A stretch of 64,000 nucleotides of DNA from the NCBI GenBank assembly GCA_934271275.1, contig CAKQRD010000001.1, forward strand, positions 124,001-188,000, given 5' to 3'. Below, piece after piece: positions 43,930 through 51,786 of this stretch. A program made the translations under genes and the position numbers. The notes beneath the pieces were generated by a model. The model did not search any database, was not told the DNA's origin, and saw nothing but the letters and a program-made list of their open reading frames with translations. How positions within the stretch are numbered: the stretch's first letter is position 1; every line of letters starts with the position of its first letter. Origin of the DNA: an uncultured Clostridia bacterium. Its GTDB lineage: Bacteria > Bacillota > Clostridia > Christensenellales > Borkfalkiaceae.

Positions 43930-44529
43930 ATGAGTTCTAAGATTTTTTACGAAGTAATTACCAAAGACAATCTTTTACATATGGCTCAATCCATATCAGT
44001 CGCCGCGCTGAAAAAGGCGAGCTGTAAAAACCAAAGATACCAGAATATGTACAGGAGATTATTAGACGACATTCACTCTCCTTCAATAGACCGTCCTTTA
44101 TCCGACGGGTACGAGTTGGTACAAAGCGTATGCTGTGTGCTTCTTCAACACGTCGGAAAGAAACTTGACGATATTGTAGGGGTTAACAAATACAAGTGCC
44201 CCGCAAGCGTGTTAAAGCTTTGCTATGCCGCAGTAAACGAAATTACCTACCGTTATACCCGAGACGCTTATCTCGAAGACTTTATCGAGGACGAAGCCGC
44301 TATTTCAAGAACGATTGAAACGGATATTACAGATACCGAAAAAGAATACGAGAAGGTGGATAAAATCATAGAACGTCTTAACCTGTCAAAAGCGGAGAAA
44401 GACACTTTAACGTTATGTATGCACGGATACGGAGCGTTTGCGGTTGCGAAAATGTTATCCGTCACTCACGGCACAGTCTGGGCAAGACGGCAACGCATAA
44501 TGAAAAAGTATGCCGCTATTATGGTTTGA
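43930..44529 (+). CDS. Sigma-factor-like protein of the mobile element
   Basis: A 199-residue protein. The last 50 residues form a sigma region-4-like helix-turn-helix (LSKAEKDTLTLCMHGYGAF, SVTHGTVWARRQRIMKKY). The N-terminal part is helical and charged and does not show a clear region 2. Proteins like this occur on Firmicutes mobile elements near integrases. It may activate the element's genes or be a non-sigma regulator. AGGAGTGAG precedes the start. Confidence 0.75.
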   Translation: MSSKIFYEVITKDNLLHMAQSISVAALKKASCKNQRYQNMYRRLLDDIHSPSIDRPLSDGYELVQSVCCVLLQHVGKKLDDIVGVNKYKCPASVLKLCYAAVNEITYRYTRDAYLEDFIEDEAAISRTIETDITDTEKEYEKVDKIIERLNLSKAEKDTLTLCMHGYGAFAVAKMLSVTHGTVWARRQRIMKKYAAIMV

Positions 44530-44689
44530 GGTGCGGTTATGTATGCTTTTAATACCTCTTTCACCCCTCTTTATACCCTATCTCTTACTCTTTTAATTTT
44601 GACTTTGTTTTTCCCATATGCTAACCTTAAATTGTCGATACAATCTGCGACGCGAAAAAGAATTTCATCGTTCTCACAGAAAGGTTTTT

Positions 44690-45856
44690 ATGGCAAACGA
44701 ACTCGAAAGACAACGGTATATTCGGTCTTTAAGTCGAGACGATTTGGAAAGATTAGTTTCTATTCTTTCCTTTTCGCCTCTTTTCGGCTTACAAGAAAAT
44801 ATACCTCTCGCTTTCACCCCTTCGGAGGTAGAAAAAATGCCTAAGACCTTCAAGAAAAAATTCCGTACGGACGGGTGTACGGCACGCGTTTACCGCAGAA
44901 AAATCGGCAAAGAAAGTTATACCTACGATATTAAATACAGAAGGAATTCTTACAACGTCACCGTTACAGACAAAAACCTTGATACGGCAAAAAAGAAGTT
45001 TATCGAAAAACTGAAAACTGCCGAAAAAGTAACAAAATCTAATTCAAAGGCAGGCACTGCCGTTCCGACCACGTTTAACGCTTTCGCAAACTACTATTTT
45101 GAAAATTTCAGAAAGAAAAAGGTCGCAAAGCTGACTCTTAAAAGCGATTTATGCAAATATCGCAATTATATAAAGCCGTATTTTAAGGAAACACCTATAA
45201 AAAAGATAACGCCCGCGGACTGTCAGAGGCTGCTGGATTCAATCTTTGATGAAGGCAAGGGCAAAACCGCCACGGACGTACACGGTCTTTTATCTATCAT
45301 ATTTAAAACCGCTATTCTGCACGGAATAATTTCAACAAACCCGCTGAACATAGTAATTCTGCAAAAACACGAAAAAACGCACGGCACAGCACTTTCAAAA
45401 GACGAAGAGAAAAATTTGCTGAATTATTTCCAAGACACGCGATACGAACAAAGCTTTGCGCTTTTGTTATACTGCGGACTTCGACCGAACGAGTTGGAAA
45501 CGGCAAAAGTTGACGGAAAATTCATCGTCGCTAAAAACAGCAAGAGAAAAAACGGTAAAGTAGAATACAAGAAGATACCTATATCGCCTATGCTTGCCCC
45601 GTACGTCACTGACAAAGAACTCGTGCTTATCGAAAACAAAAACGTAAATTACCTTCGGACAAAAATGAAGGAAGCGCTGCCGAATCATATTTTGTACGAT
45701 TTGAGAACTACGTTTTATTCCCGCTTAAAGGAGTGCGGAGTTGCAGATAATGCCATAAACGAATACGTCGGACATTCGCTCGGGATTCTCGGAAATACTT
45801 ATACAGACCTATCGGACGAATATTTATTGAAAGAGGGTAAGAAATTCAAATATTAA
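44690..45856 (+). CDS. Tyrosine recombinase/integrase
   Basis: 388 residues from the ATG at 44690 (AAGG just upstream; a longer frame to 44618 has no ribosome site). A basic N-terminal part with arm-binding-like sequence precedes the SAM-like core-binding domain (residues about 115-210). The catalytic domain has R in YCGLRPNELE, a variant box YDLRTTFYSR (Y for the usual H, R kept), GHS in EYVGHSLGILG, and the nucleophile in NTYTDL. The lysine strand is KIPISP-adjacent. It looks intact and is the likely agent of island insertion at tRNA-Gly; it lies about 1.9 kb inside the right repeat. Confidence 0.9.
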   Translation: MANELERQRYIRSLSRDDLERLVSILSFSPLFGLQENIPLAFTPSEVEKMPKTFKKKFRTDGCTARVYRRKIGKESYTYDIKYRRNSYNVTVTDKNLDTAKKKFIEKLKTAEKVTKSNSKAGTAVPTTFNAFANYYFENFRKKKVAKLTLKSDLCKYRNYIKPYFKETPIKKITPADCQRLLDSIFDEGKGKTATDVHGLLSIIFKTAILHGIISTNPLNIVILQKHEKTHGTALSKDEEKNLLNYFQDTRYEQSFALLLYCGLRPNELETAKVDGKFIVAKNSKRKNGKVEYKKIPISPMLAPYVTDKELVLIENKNVNYLRTKMKEALPNHILYDLRTTFYSRLKECGVADNAINEYVGHSLGILGNTYTDLSDEYLLKEGKKFKY

Positions 45857-45893
45857 AGCCGAGGAAGAATCATGACAATTTTCCCTCGGCTTT
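45855..45893 (+). terminator. Integrase terminator
   Basis: The stem AAAGCCGAGG/CCTCGGCTTT followed by TATTTAT, right at the integrase stop. Confidence 0.75.
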
Positions 45894-45928
45894 ATTTATA
45901 AAAAACTTAATATTTCGTTGTTCTTTTT

Positions 45929-45967
45929 CCCAGCCCGAGGGGGAAGGTATTCCTCCCTCGGGCTGGG
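45929..45967. terminator. Bidirectional terminator between integrase and immunity-like gene
   Basis: A perfect 13-base stem (CCCAGCCCGAGGG) with T-runs on both sides, next to the stop of the minus-strand gene at 45976. Confidence 0.8.
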
Positions 45968-45975
45968 AAAAAACG

Positions 45976-46476
45976 TTACTTTGTTTTCCTGATTTTACGG
46001 ACGAGTCTATCCGCAAACAACTCTTCAAACTCCTCGATCGTTCCTTTTACTATCAGGTCTTTTTGACAGAGGTATAAAGTGCCTCCATCAAAATAAAATT
46101 TTATAAAATAGAACGAACCGTAATCCAAAACTTTTTTTACATCTAAAATATCTTTTGAACAATATTCAACTTCTACACTACCGTCGCAAACTATTTTTTC
46201 GCCTTCTATTGTGATTCTATCCGGACAACGTGCTAATATCTTTTTGTTTGAAACTGCTAAATTCGGAAAAATCATCGCAATTATGTATATCGTCAAACAA
46301 AAAGCGACGGCTGCTCTGCAATATATTCCCGTCTCTCCCTCCGCAAAACTAAGCGTTCCAAACAATATGCCTGTCATAATCATTGTTAACGTTGCTGCCA
46401 GTCTTATCCATTTTTTTGCAAAAGCTATTATAAAACTTTTACTCTCTTCATTCCATTCTCCAAAAAACTCAATCAT
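45976..46476 (-). CDS. Small membrane protein, YcxB-like, possible immunity protein
   Basis: A 166-residue protein with two membrane helices near residues 25-85 followed by a beta-rich domain (RITIEGEKIVCDGS, YGSFYFIKFYF), the YcxB-like layout. Its last 33 residues (LCQKDLIVKGTIEEFEEL and onward) are almost identical to those of the gene at 46660, whereas the rest is only distantly similar. Lying behind a truncated RHS tip, it could be an immunity protein, but this is inference from position. Confidence 0.7.
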   Translation of the reverse strand: MIEFFGEWNEESKSFIIAFAKKWIRLAATLTMIMTGILFGTLSFAEGETGIYCRAAVAFCLTIYIIAMIFPNLAVSNKKILARCPDRITIEGEKIVCDGSVEVEYCSKDILDVKKVLDYGSFYFIKFYFDGGTLYLCQKDLIVKGTIEEFEELFADRLVRKIRKTK

Positions 46477-46617
46477 CTTAATTTACACCTCCAACAATAT
46501 AATAATCATCGATAGTCTTTTCTATATTTGGAGGCAAAATCGAATTATCTTGATTAGGGTTAGGCGAAGCCTCTATTGGTTGAAAAGATACATGTTTTAA
46601 TGTTGCCGTTATTCTTT

Positions 46618-46652
46618 CCTCCCCGAGGGGAAGATATTTCCCCTCGGGGAGG
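46618..46652. terminator. Hairpin after the second YcxB-like gene
   Basis: Perfect stem CCTCCCCGAGGGGAA with a 5-base centre at the end of the minus-strand gene 46660-47145. T-rich sequence lies on its left side (+ strand coordinates read as A/T mix), so termination strength is uncertain. Confidence 0.55.
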
Positions 46653-46659
46653 CTTCGGG

Positions 46660-47145
46660 TTACTTTATTTTCCTGATTTTACGGACAAGTCTATCCGCAA
46701 ACAGCTCCTCAAATTCCTCGATCGTTCCTTTCACTATCAGGTCTTTTTGACAAAGACAAGTGTGCTTATATCGAAAATGAAATGTAATATAATAGAAATT
46801 TCCATAATCAAAAACACGTTTTATATCGCTGAATTCTTTACTGCAATAACTATCAAAAGAAGTGTTTTCCCAAGTAATCCGTTCATTATCGATAGATATT
46901 TTTAACGGATAATACTTTTCCATTTCTTTTTTAGGAATATCGAATTTCGGATATACTAAGTTAAACACCACTATAACAGCCACCGCGATAACAAACGGAA
47001 GCATTGTTTTCAGATCAATGAGCAATAAAAACAATGAACTTATAAAAACCGTAATCCATACAACTACCCCGAGTTTATACTCTTGCTTATATAGAAAATT
47101 CTTATTTTCTTCTGTCAACTCACCTTCAAACTCAATAGTTGTCAT
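46660..47145 (-). CDS. Small membrane protein, YcxB-like, possible immunity protein
   Basis: A 161-residue paralogue of the next gene, with two membrane helices (VVVWITVFISSLFLLLI and MLPFVIAVAVIVVFNLV) and a C-terminal beta-rich domain. It overlaps the RHS tip gene by 14 bases, the tight spacing expected of a toxin-immunity pair. Function is inferred from position only. Confidence 0.72.
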   Translation of the reverse strand: MTTIEFEGELTEENKNFLYKQEYKLGVVVWITVFISSLFLLLIDLKTMLPFVIAVAVIVVFNLVYPKFDIPKKEMEKYYPLKISIDNERITWENTSFDSYCSKEFSDIKRVFDYGNFYYITFHFRYKHTCLCQKDLIVKGTIEEFEELFADRLVRKIRKIK

Positions 47146-47733
47146 AATTCCCCTCTACCTTATAATAATTTAACGGTGTACTTATTGCCGGCGGTTCATA
47201 ATTTGGTCTTTTATCGTATTTATGATTGTCATCATATTCTATTGGCTTAAAATCAATATTTAATATTGGCGAAATTATAAAACCCAAAGAATTATAAATC
47301 GCAGAAGCAAGTGCCCATGTTCTTATTGGTAATAATCCCAATATTATGGCTTTTCCAGCAATCACACCGCATACGCCCGCAAGAGAAGCTATAAAGCTAC
47401 CCGTAAATAACCCCGCAGCCGCACCTAAGGCAATGTCACCGACTAAATCCCAGCCCGTATGCCCTAAAACAATCCCTCTAACCGTGCCAACACCCGCTCC
47501 GATAAGAGTAAACGCCGCCAAGAAAACTATTAAGGTAACTATTCCTTCGCCGCTCATATCAACGTTCATAAGCGGGTTATTGTTGGCATAAGCATATAAG
47601 TTCAGTTGTCCCAAAGTTTTTGCTAATACCGGCAGTAATTCGTAATTATCCGCATTGATAAACCTTCTTATCGTCGGATCGTAATACCGAGTTTGCAAAT
47701 AATAGAAGCCTGTTTCGGACTGCTTTAAAGATT
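47132..47733 (-). pseudogene. Truncated RHS-repeat tip with variable C-terminal domain
   Basis: The frame contains the RHS-associated core signature (SETGFYYLQTRYYDP, RRFINADNYELL, NLYAYANNNPLMNVDMSG) and then about 140 residues of variable C-terminal domain. That domain is unusually hydrophobic and glycine-rich (GIVTLIVFLAAFTLIGAG, GDIALGAAAGLFTGS). In full RHS proteins such a tip is a toxin released from a large YD-repeat shell. Here the shell is absent: the frame is cut at the 145-bp repeat boundary at 47734. The first ATG-like start is a TTG at 47698, so expression is doubtful. It is probably an orphan tip left by recombination. Confidence 0.78.
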
Positions 47734-47878
47734 TTTGGAGCAGGTGATGGGAAACTCCTCCGCTATCGCTGCGGAGGCAGAGCCGAACTTAGTTCTCCCC
47801 CGCTACAACCCTTTTCAAAAGAAAAAACACCCCGCTCGGGTGTTTTTTCTTTTGGAGCAGGTGATGGGAATCGAACCC
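47734..47878. repeat. Right 145-bp direct repeat of the island (attR-like)
   Basis: Identical to 38247-38391. Its right part is the 3' half of the intact tRNA-Gly gene, followed on the gene's downstream side by the perfect terminator hairpin and a further tRNA 3'-end copy. Confidence 0.85.
47815..47852 (-). terminator. tRNA-Gly terminator
   Basis: A perfect palindrome, AAAAGAAAAAACACCC / GGGTGTTTTTTCTTTT, immediately downstream of the tRNA on the minus strand. The same hairpin is in the left repeat at about 38328-38365. Confidence 0.8.
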
Positions 47879-47926
47879 ACCTCTAAAGCTTGGGAAGCTC
47901 TCATTCTACCGATGAACTACACCTGC
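47853..47926 (-). tRNA. tRNA-Gly (anticodon CCC)
   Basis: All parts fold: acceptor GCAGGTG/CACCTGC, D stem GTTC/GAAT, anticodon stem AGAGC/GCTTT with loop TTCCCAA (anticodon CCC, reading GGG), T arm GTGGG-TTCGATT-CCCAT. CCA is encoded (TCCA end). Its 3' end is the integration site of the island. Confidence 0.95.
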
Positions 47927-47996
47927 ACCCTCTTGTTTTCGCTACCTATAATATCATATTTTCTCGCAAATTGCAAACTTTATTTAACGTAAAATA

Positions 47997-48025
47997 TTGT
48001 ATATTTAAATTTTTTATGGTACAAT
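47997..48025 (+). promoter_or_regulatory. Promoter of the SPFH gene
   Basis: TTGTAT (47997-48002) and TACAAT (48020-48025), 17-base spacing. Confidence 0.75.
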
Positions 48026-48040
48026 ATAGAAAATTCGGAA

Positions 48041-48061
48041 CGTTTCGCAAATCGCGAAACG
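48041..48061 (+). promoter_or_regulatory. Palindrome in the SPFH leader
   Basis: CGTTTCGC and GCGAAACG arms with a 5-base spacer lie between the promoter and the ribosome site (AAGGAG at 48072). Either an operator just after the transcription start or a leader hairpin. Confidence 0.55.
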
Positions 48062-48085
48062 ACTATACATCAAGGAGTTCGTTTT

Positions 48086-49174
48086 ATGGCACTGTTTTTG
48101 AAAATCCTCGAATGGAAAGACGATTCAAAGGACACCCTCGTTTACAAATACCCGCTTCCCAAGGGCGGCAGAGAAATAAATCAGAAAAGTAAACTCGTCG
48201 TCAGAGAATCTCAGGAAGCTATCTTCGTGCATAAGGGGCAGATCTGCGATATTTTCCCCGCGGGAACTTACGACCTCAACACCGAAATCTTCCCCATTCT
48301 TTCTAAACTCGCAGGCTGGAAATACGGCTTTCAAACCCCCATCACCTGCGACGTTTATTACGTCAACACCAAGCAATTTACCGGCTATAAGTGGGGTACG
48401 GCTAACCCCATAATGATGCGAGATCCCGAATTCGGAATGATTCGCGTAAAGGGCTACGGCTCGTATGCGTTCAAGGTGGACGACGCGGGCGTATTCCTTA
48501 AAGAACTGTTCGGCACGAACTCTTCTTTCGTGACGCGCGACATCACCGACTGGCTGAAAACGATGCTCGTTTCCGCGCTTACCGACGCTATCGGCGAAAG
48601 CAAAATTTCCGCACTCGACCTTGCGGGAAACACCACCGAATTCAACGAAATAGTCACCGCAAACATTCAGCATAAGTTCAAGGAAATCGGACTTAAACTC
48701 ACCAACCTTTTCATCGAAAATATGTCCGTTCCCGAGGAAGTGGAAAAAGCTATCGACGAACGCAGCAAATACGGCATACTCGGCGACAAAACCGACGTTA
48801 TGATGAAGGTTTCCGCCGCGGAAGCAATGAAAAGCGCGGCTAAAAACACCGGCGCGGGCGGAACTTTCGTAGGCGCGGGTATGGGTATCGGCGCGGGCGC
48901 GGGACTCGGCGCGGCTTTTGCGGAAGCTTTCAAGTCCTCTGCCTCTTCTGACGGCGGCGGAGAAAACGGCGCAAACGGTGCGGGCGGCAAAGCACAAGCC
49001 AAAAAGAACGCGGGCGTTAAACATTGCGTTAAATGCGGTGCGGAAATTCCTGCAAACGCCAAATTCTGCCCCGAATGCGGAGAAAAACTGCCGACCGAAA
49101 AATTCTGTTCGGATTGCGGCGCGAAGGTTTCCCCTAACGCCAAATTCTGCCCCGAGTGCGGAAATAAACTGTAA
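48086..49174 (+). CDS. SPFH-domain protein with double zinc ribbon
   Basis: A 362-residue protein of the YdjI/virion-core-like SPFH group. The SPFH/Band-7 fold covers residues about 20-250. A glycine/alanine-rich linker (GAGGTFVGAGMGIGAGAGLG) follows. Two zinc ribbons end the protein: CVKCGAEIP..AKFCPECG and CSDCGAKVS..AKFCPECG. Members of this group bind or scaffold membrane-associated complexes and often react to envelope stress; its role here is unknown. Single-gene transcript with its own promoter and terminator. Confidence 0.9.
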   Translation: MALFLKILEWKDDSKDTLVYKYPLPKGGREINQKSKLVVRESQEAIFVHKGQICDIFPAGTYDLNTEIFPILSKLAGWKYGFQTPITCDVYYVNTKQFTGYKWGTANPIMMRDPEFGMIRVKGYGSYAFKVDDAGVFLKELFGTNSSFVTRDITDWLKTMLVSALTDAIGESKISALDLAGNTTEFNEIVTANIQHKFKEIGLKLTNLFIENMSVPEEVEKAIDERSKYGILGDKTDVMMKVSAAEAMKSAAKNTGAGGTFVGAGMGIGAGAGLGAAFAEAFKSSASSDGGGENGANGAGGKAQAKKNAGVKHCVKCGAEIPANAKFCPECGEKLPTEKFCSDCGAKVSPNAKFCPECGNKL

Positions 49175-49191
49175 ATTTTTCAGAAAAATTT

Positions 49192-49234
49192 TATATCCCC
49201 GACGCGAAAAACGCTTTTTCGCGTCGGGGATATA
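49192..49234. terminator. Convergent bidirectional terminator
   Basis: A long perfect stem (TATATCCCCGACGCGAAA and complement) flanked by A/T-rich runs separates the SPFH gene from queH. Confidence 0.85.
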
Positions 49235-49295
49235 TTTTATCTCTTTTTCCCGTATTGTAATAGAATAAACCTATCCGCCCGTCGGGTAATCCCCT

Positions 49296-49967
49296 TTATC
49301 TTCTCTTTGAGAACACGCAGCCGCAATAGTTCTGGCGGTAAAGTCCGAATTCCTTTGACAGCTCGATTGACCTTAAATACCCGCCCCGCTTTTTAAAGTC
49401 CGTGGGCAAATATTTTACTCCGTAATTTTCAGATGCAGAAAAGCCCGCGGCGTTCAGCTTTTCCGCATTTTTAAGAGGGCTTAAAGTCAATGTCGTCGCA
49501 AAATAATCGAAGTCGTTTTCCTTTGCAAATTTCGCCGTACGATTTAGCCTCAGTAAAAAACACTTTTCGCAACGCGCGCCGCCCTCGGGCGCGTTTTCAA
49601 ACCCCGCTGCCGCCGAAAAAAATTCCTGCGGCTCGTAGTTCTCGATTACCGACTTCACCCCGAACGCTTCGCAAAGCCTTTCAAGCTCGCCCGCGCGGTA
49701 GTCGTACTCCTCTTTGCCGTCGATATTCGGATTATAAAAATACGCCGTAACGTCGAACGCGTTTTTCACACGCTCTATGCAAGCAGAAGCACAGGGCGCG
49801 CAACAGGCATGCAACAAAAGCTTCGGCTTTTCTTTCTGCTGTTTTTCCGTCATTTTCCCAACCGCCCGTTTGTCGCCGTCTTCCGCTTTTTCCGTCTTTT
49901 TTTCGTTTCTCGCTTTAAGCTCGCGCATAAATTTTTCAAGCTCGGCGTCGTAATTTATTTTGTTCAT
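49296..49967 (-). CDS. queH: Epoxyqueuosine reductase QueH
   Basis: A 223-residue QueH, which reduces epoxyqueuosine to queuosine in tRNA. The iron-sulfur/cofactor cysteines are visible in LLLHACCAPCAS and near the C-terminus in YCGCVF; CEKCF lies between them. YNPNIDGKEEYDYRAGEL and LTLSPLKNAEKL are family signatures. An N-terminal charged leader of about 45 residues precedes the conserved part; a later start is possible. It is the last gene of a minus-strand run. Confidence 0.93.
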   Translation of the reverse strand: MNKINYDAELEKFMRELKARNEKKTEKAEDGDKRAVGKMTEKQQKEKPKLLLHACCAPCASACIERVKNAFDVTAYFYNPNIDGKEEYDYRAGELERLCEAFGVKSVIENYEPQEFFSAAAGFENAPEGGARCEKCFLLRLNRTAKFAKENDFDYFATTLTLSPLKNAEKLNAAGFSASENYGVKYLPTDFKKRGGYLRSIELSKEFGLYRQNYCGCVFSKRR

Positions 49968-50011
49968 AACTCTGTTTTCAGCTTATTATCTGTATTTTAT
50001 CCGCGCGCGGC

Positions 50012-50710
50012 TCACAGCTCGGTTTTTTCCGCGCCGCTCTCCGTCACCGTCACGCGGTAAGCCTTTCCGCCCGAAGACAGCGAACGCAAAAACTCGCCGT
50101 TTTTAAACACTATCGCCGCGTCGTTTTCCACGCCGTACGCTTCTTTTATGCCCGCCGCGCGGAGTGCGGGGATAAAATCTTTTTCCCGCTCGTTAAAATG
50201 CGGGGTAATCGCGCCGCCGATAAGCCCCAAGCCCTTTCTCATAACGTAAGACGAGCTTTCTCCGCGCATAATTTCGTAATCGGTATACATATCCTCGAAC
50301 CAGCAAATCGCTCCCGCGGAAAGCCCGCAGATTATCTTGCCCGCTTCATAAGCCTCTGAAATCAGCTTATCTAGTCCCGTTTGCCGCCACTTTTCAAGCA
50401 TAAACACGGTGTCGCCGCCGCCGACGTAAATAAAATCCGCCGCGTCGATTTTGGCTTTTATATGCTCGACGTTCATTTCTCCGTAAACGATGAGCGCGAC
50501 CTCCGCTTTTATATCGAATACCGAAGTATACGTCTTGCGGAAACTGTTGAAATACGGCATACTGTCGTGCGAAGCCGTGCCTATAAACAGCCCCGTCGCA
50601 CGATTTTCGCCCGCGTGCTTTTTTGCAAGCTCCGCAACGTATTCGTCTATCTTTAACGTCGTCTTGTTCTTGATCTCTCCGCCGCCTATCGCCACCAGAT
50701 ATTTATCCAT
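50012..50710 (-). CDS. S51-type peptidase (peptidase E-like)
   Basis: A 232-residue class I glutamine-amidotransferase-like protein. The nucleophile elbow is CGLSAGAICWF, with serine as in peptidase E (S51), and YVGGGDT and TPHFNEREKD match the family. Substrates are usually Asp-X dipeptides or unknown. It lies 44 bases before queH. The 311 bases upstream (50711-51021) contain nothing I can identify. Confidence 0.88.
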   Translation of the reverse strand: MDKYLVAIGGGEIKNKTTLKIDEYVAELAKKHAGENRATGLFIGTASHDSMPYFNSFRKTYTSVFDIKAEVALIVYGEMNVEHIKAKIDAADFIYVGGGDTVFMLEKWRQTGLDKLISEAYEAGKIICGLSAGAICWFEDMYTDYEIMRGESSSYVMRKGLGLIGGAITPHFNEREKDFIPALRAAGIKEAYGVENDAAIVFKNGEFLRSLSSGGKAYRVTVTESGAEKTEL

Positions 50711-51021
50711 TACAGTTCGTTTCTCCTCCGATTTTCCGCTTCGTTCCTCATCGTTCGTTCGTTTTTTTAATTCGCTTTTGTAATTCGTCGCCGCCCGCGT
50801 TTTCCGCGAACGTTTTCTTCGCCCGTTTTCCGTAAAAAAACTTTCCGCTCGGGCAAAGGGAAAGCTTTCTCGTTATTTTTATTGCGCGTTTATTCGTACG
50901 CTTTTTTCGATTTTACCGTTTATAACCTACGTTTGCGCATACGTTATACTGCCGACGCACTTTACGATTATCATCTGCTCATACGTTTTAAGTCCGCGCG
51001 CTCCGTCCGTGCTTTTACCGC

Positions 51022-51714
51022 CTATTCGCCTTTAATAATCCGCTTCGGACTTTCGACGAAAACGCGTTCCGCCGTATCCTCTCCGAATTTCTTTTTGACG
51101 AACGCGTACGCCTTGTCCATCTTGTTTTCTCTGTTATAGTGGCAGTCGCTCGCAACGAGGTCCACGAGATTTCTCTTAAAAAGCTCCGTCACGGTCTTGC
51201 CGTAAGCCTTTTTCGCCGCGCCCGCAACAGAACCCGCGTTCACCTGAATAAGCGAACCCAACTCTTTGATTTCCGCAATATACGAAGGCGTTAAATAGGG
51301 GTACCTTTCGACGTGCGCGAAAACGGGGACATAACCCTGATTTATGATTTTAAGCGCAACGTCGTAAGCCTCTATTTCCACGTCGAACGGCAACTCCGTC
51401 AGAAGATACTTGCCGCCGCAAAGCGTAAGATATTCGGCGTTCGCAACGTCGTCGAACACGCCCTTTTCGTAATACACCTCTTGCCCTAAATAAAGCGAAA
51501 GGTTAAGCCCCTCTTTCTCGCAAAATTCCGAAAAGCTTTTGAACGCGGGCAGAAGCTCCGCCTTTCCCGCGCGGTATTGTTTGCGGTAGTGCGGCGTGAG
51601 AATAACGCCGGTAACCCCCAGCGCTTCCGCTTCTTTAAGCATCTGCACCGAAAGTTCCGCCGAAGGACTTCCGTCGTCTACCATAGGCAGGTAATGCGAA
51701 TGTACGTCTATCAT
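51022..51714 (-). CDS. PHP-type tyrosine-protein phosphatase (CpsB/YwqE)
   Basis: A 230-residue CpsB-like protein-tyrosine phosphatase. Metal ligands are in the hallmark start DVHSHYLPMVDDG, in VILTPHYRKQY, and in later motifs FAHVERYPYL and VASDCHYN. CpsB dephosphorylates the BY-kinase CpsD and so controls capsule or exopolysaccharide export. It follows the kinase gene by 72 bases. No sugar-transfer or polymerase genes lie nearby. Confidence 0.93.
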   Translation of the reverse strand: MIDVHSHYLPMVDDGSPSAELSVQMLKEAEALGVTGVILTPHYRKQYRAGKAELLPAFKSFSEFCEKEGLNLSLYLGQEVYYEKGVFDDVANAEYLTLCGGKYLLTELPFDVEIEAYDVALKIINQGYVPVFAHVERYPYLTPSYIAEIKELGSLIQVNAGSVAGAAKKAYGKTVTELFKRNLVDLVASDCHYNRENKMDKAYAFVKKKFGEDTAERVFVESPKRIIKGE

Positions 51715-51786
51715 CTTTGCTTTCCCCTTTCCCGATCGATTTGCACGCGCTTCGCTTTTTGCCGCTTCGTTCCGCTCCTCGTCGGA

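Larger units (their letters stand above)
38247..47878. mobile_element. Integrated island at tRNA-Gly(CCC)
   Basis: About 9.6 kb bounded by 145-bp direct repeats containing the tRNA-Gly 3' end. It carries a tyrosine integrase, an integrase remnant, a toxin-antitoxin pair, a defence-type gene pair and several broken genes, and is visibly more AT-rich than its flanks. A second attachment-like junction at 40.32 kb suggests at least two elements accreted in tandem. No conjugation or phage structural genes are seen, so it is probably a decayed or satellite-like element. Confidence 0.7.

Noticed and set aside
47132..47698. A complete secreted RHS toxin
   Set aside because: The YD-repeat shell and export signals are absent and the frame is cut at the island repeat.
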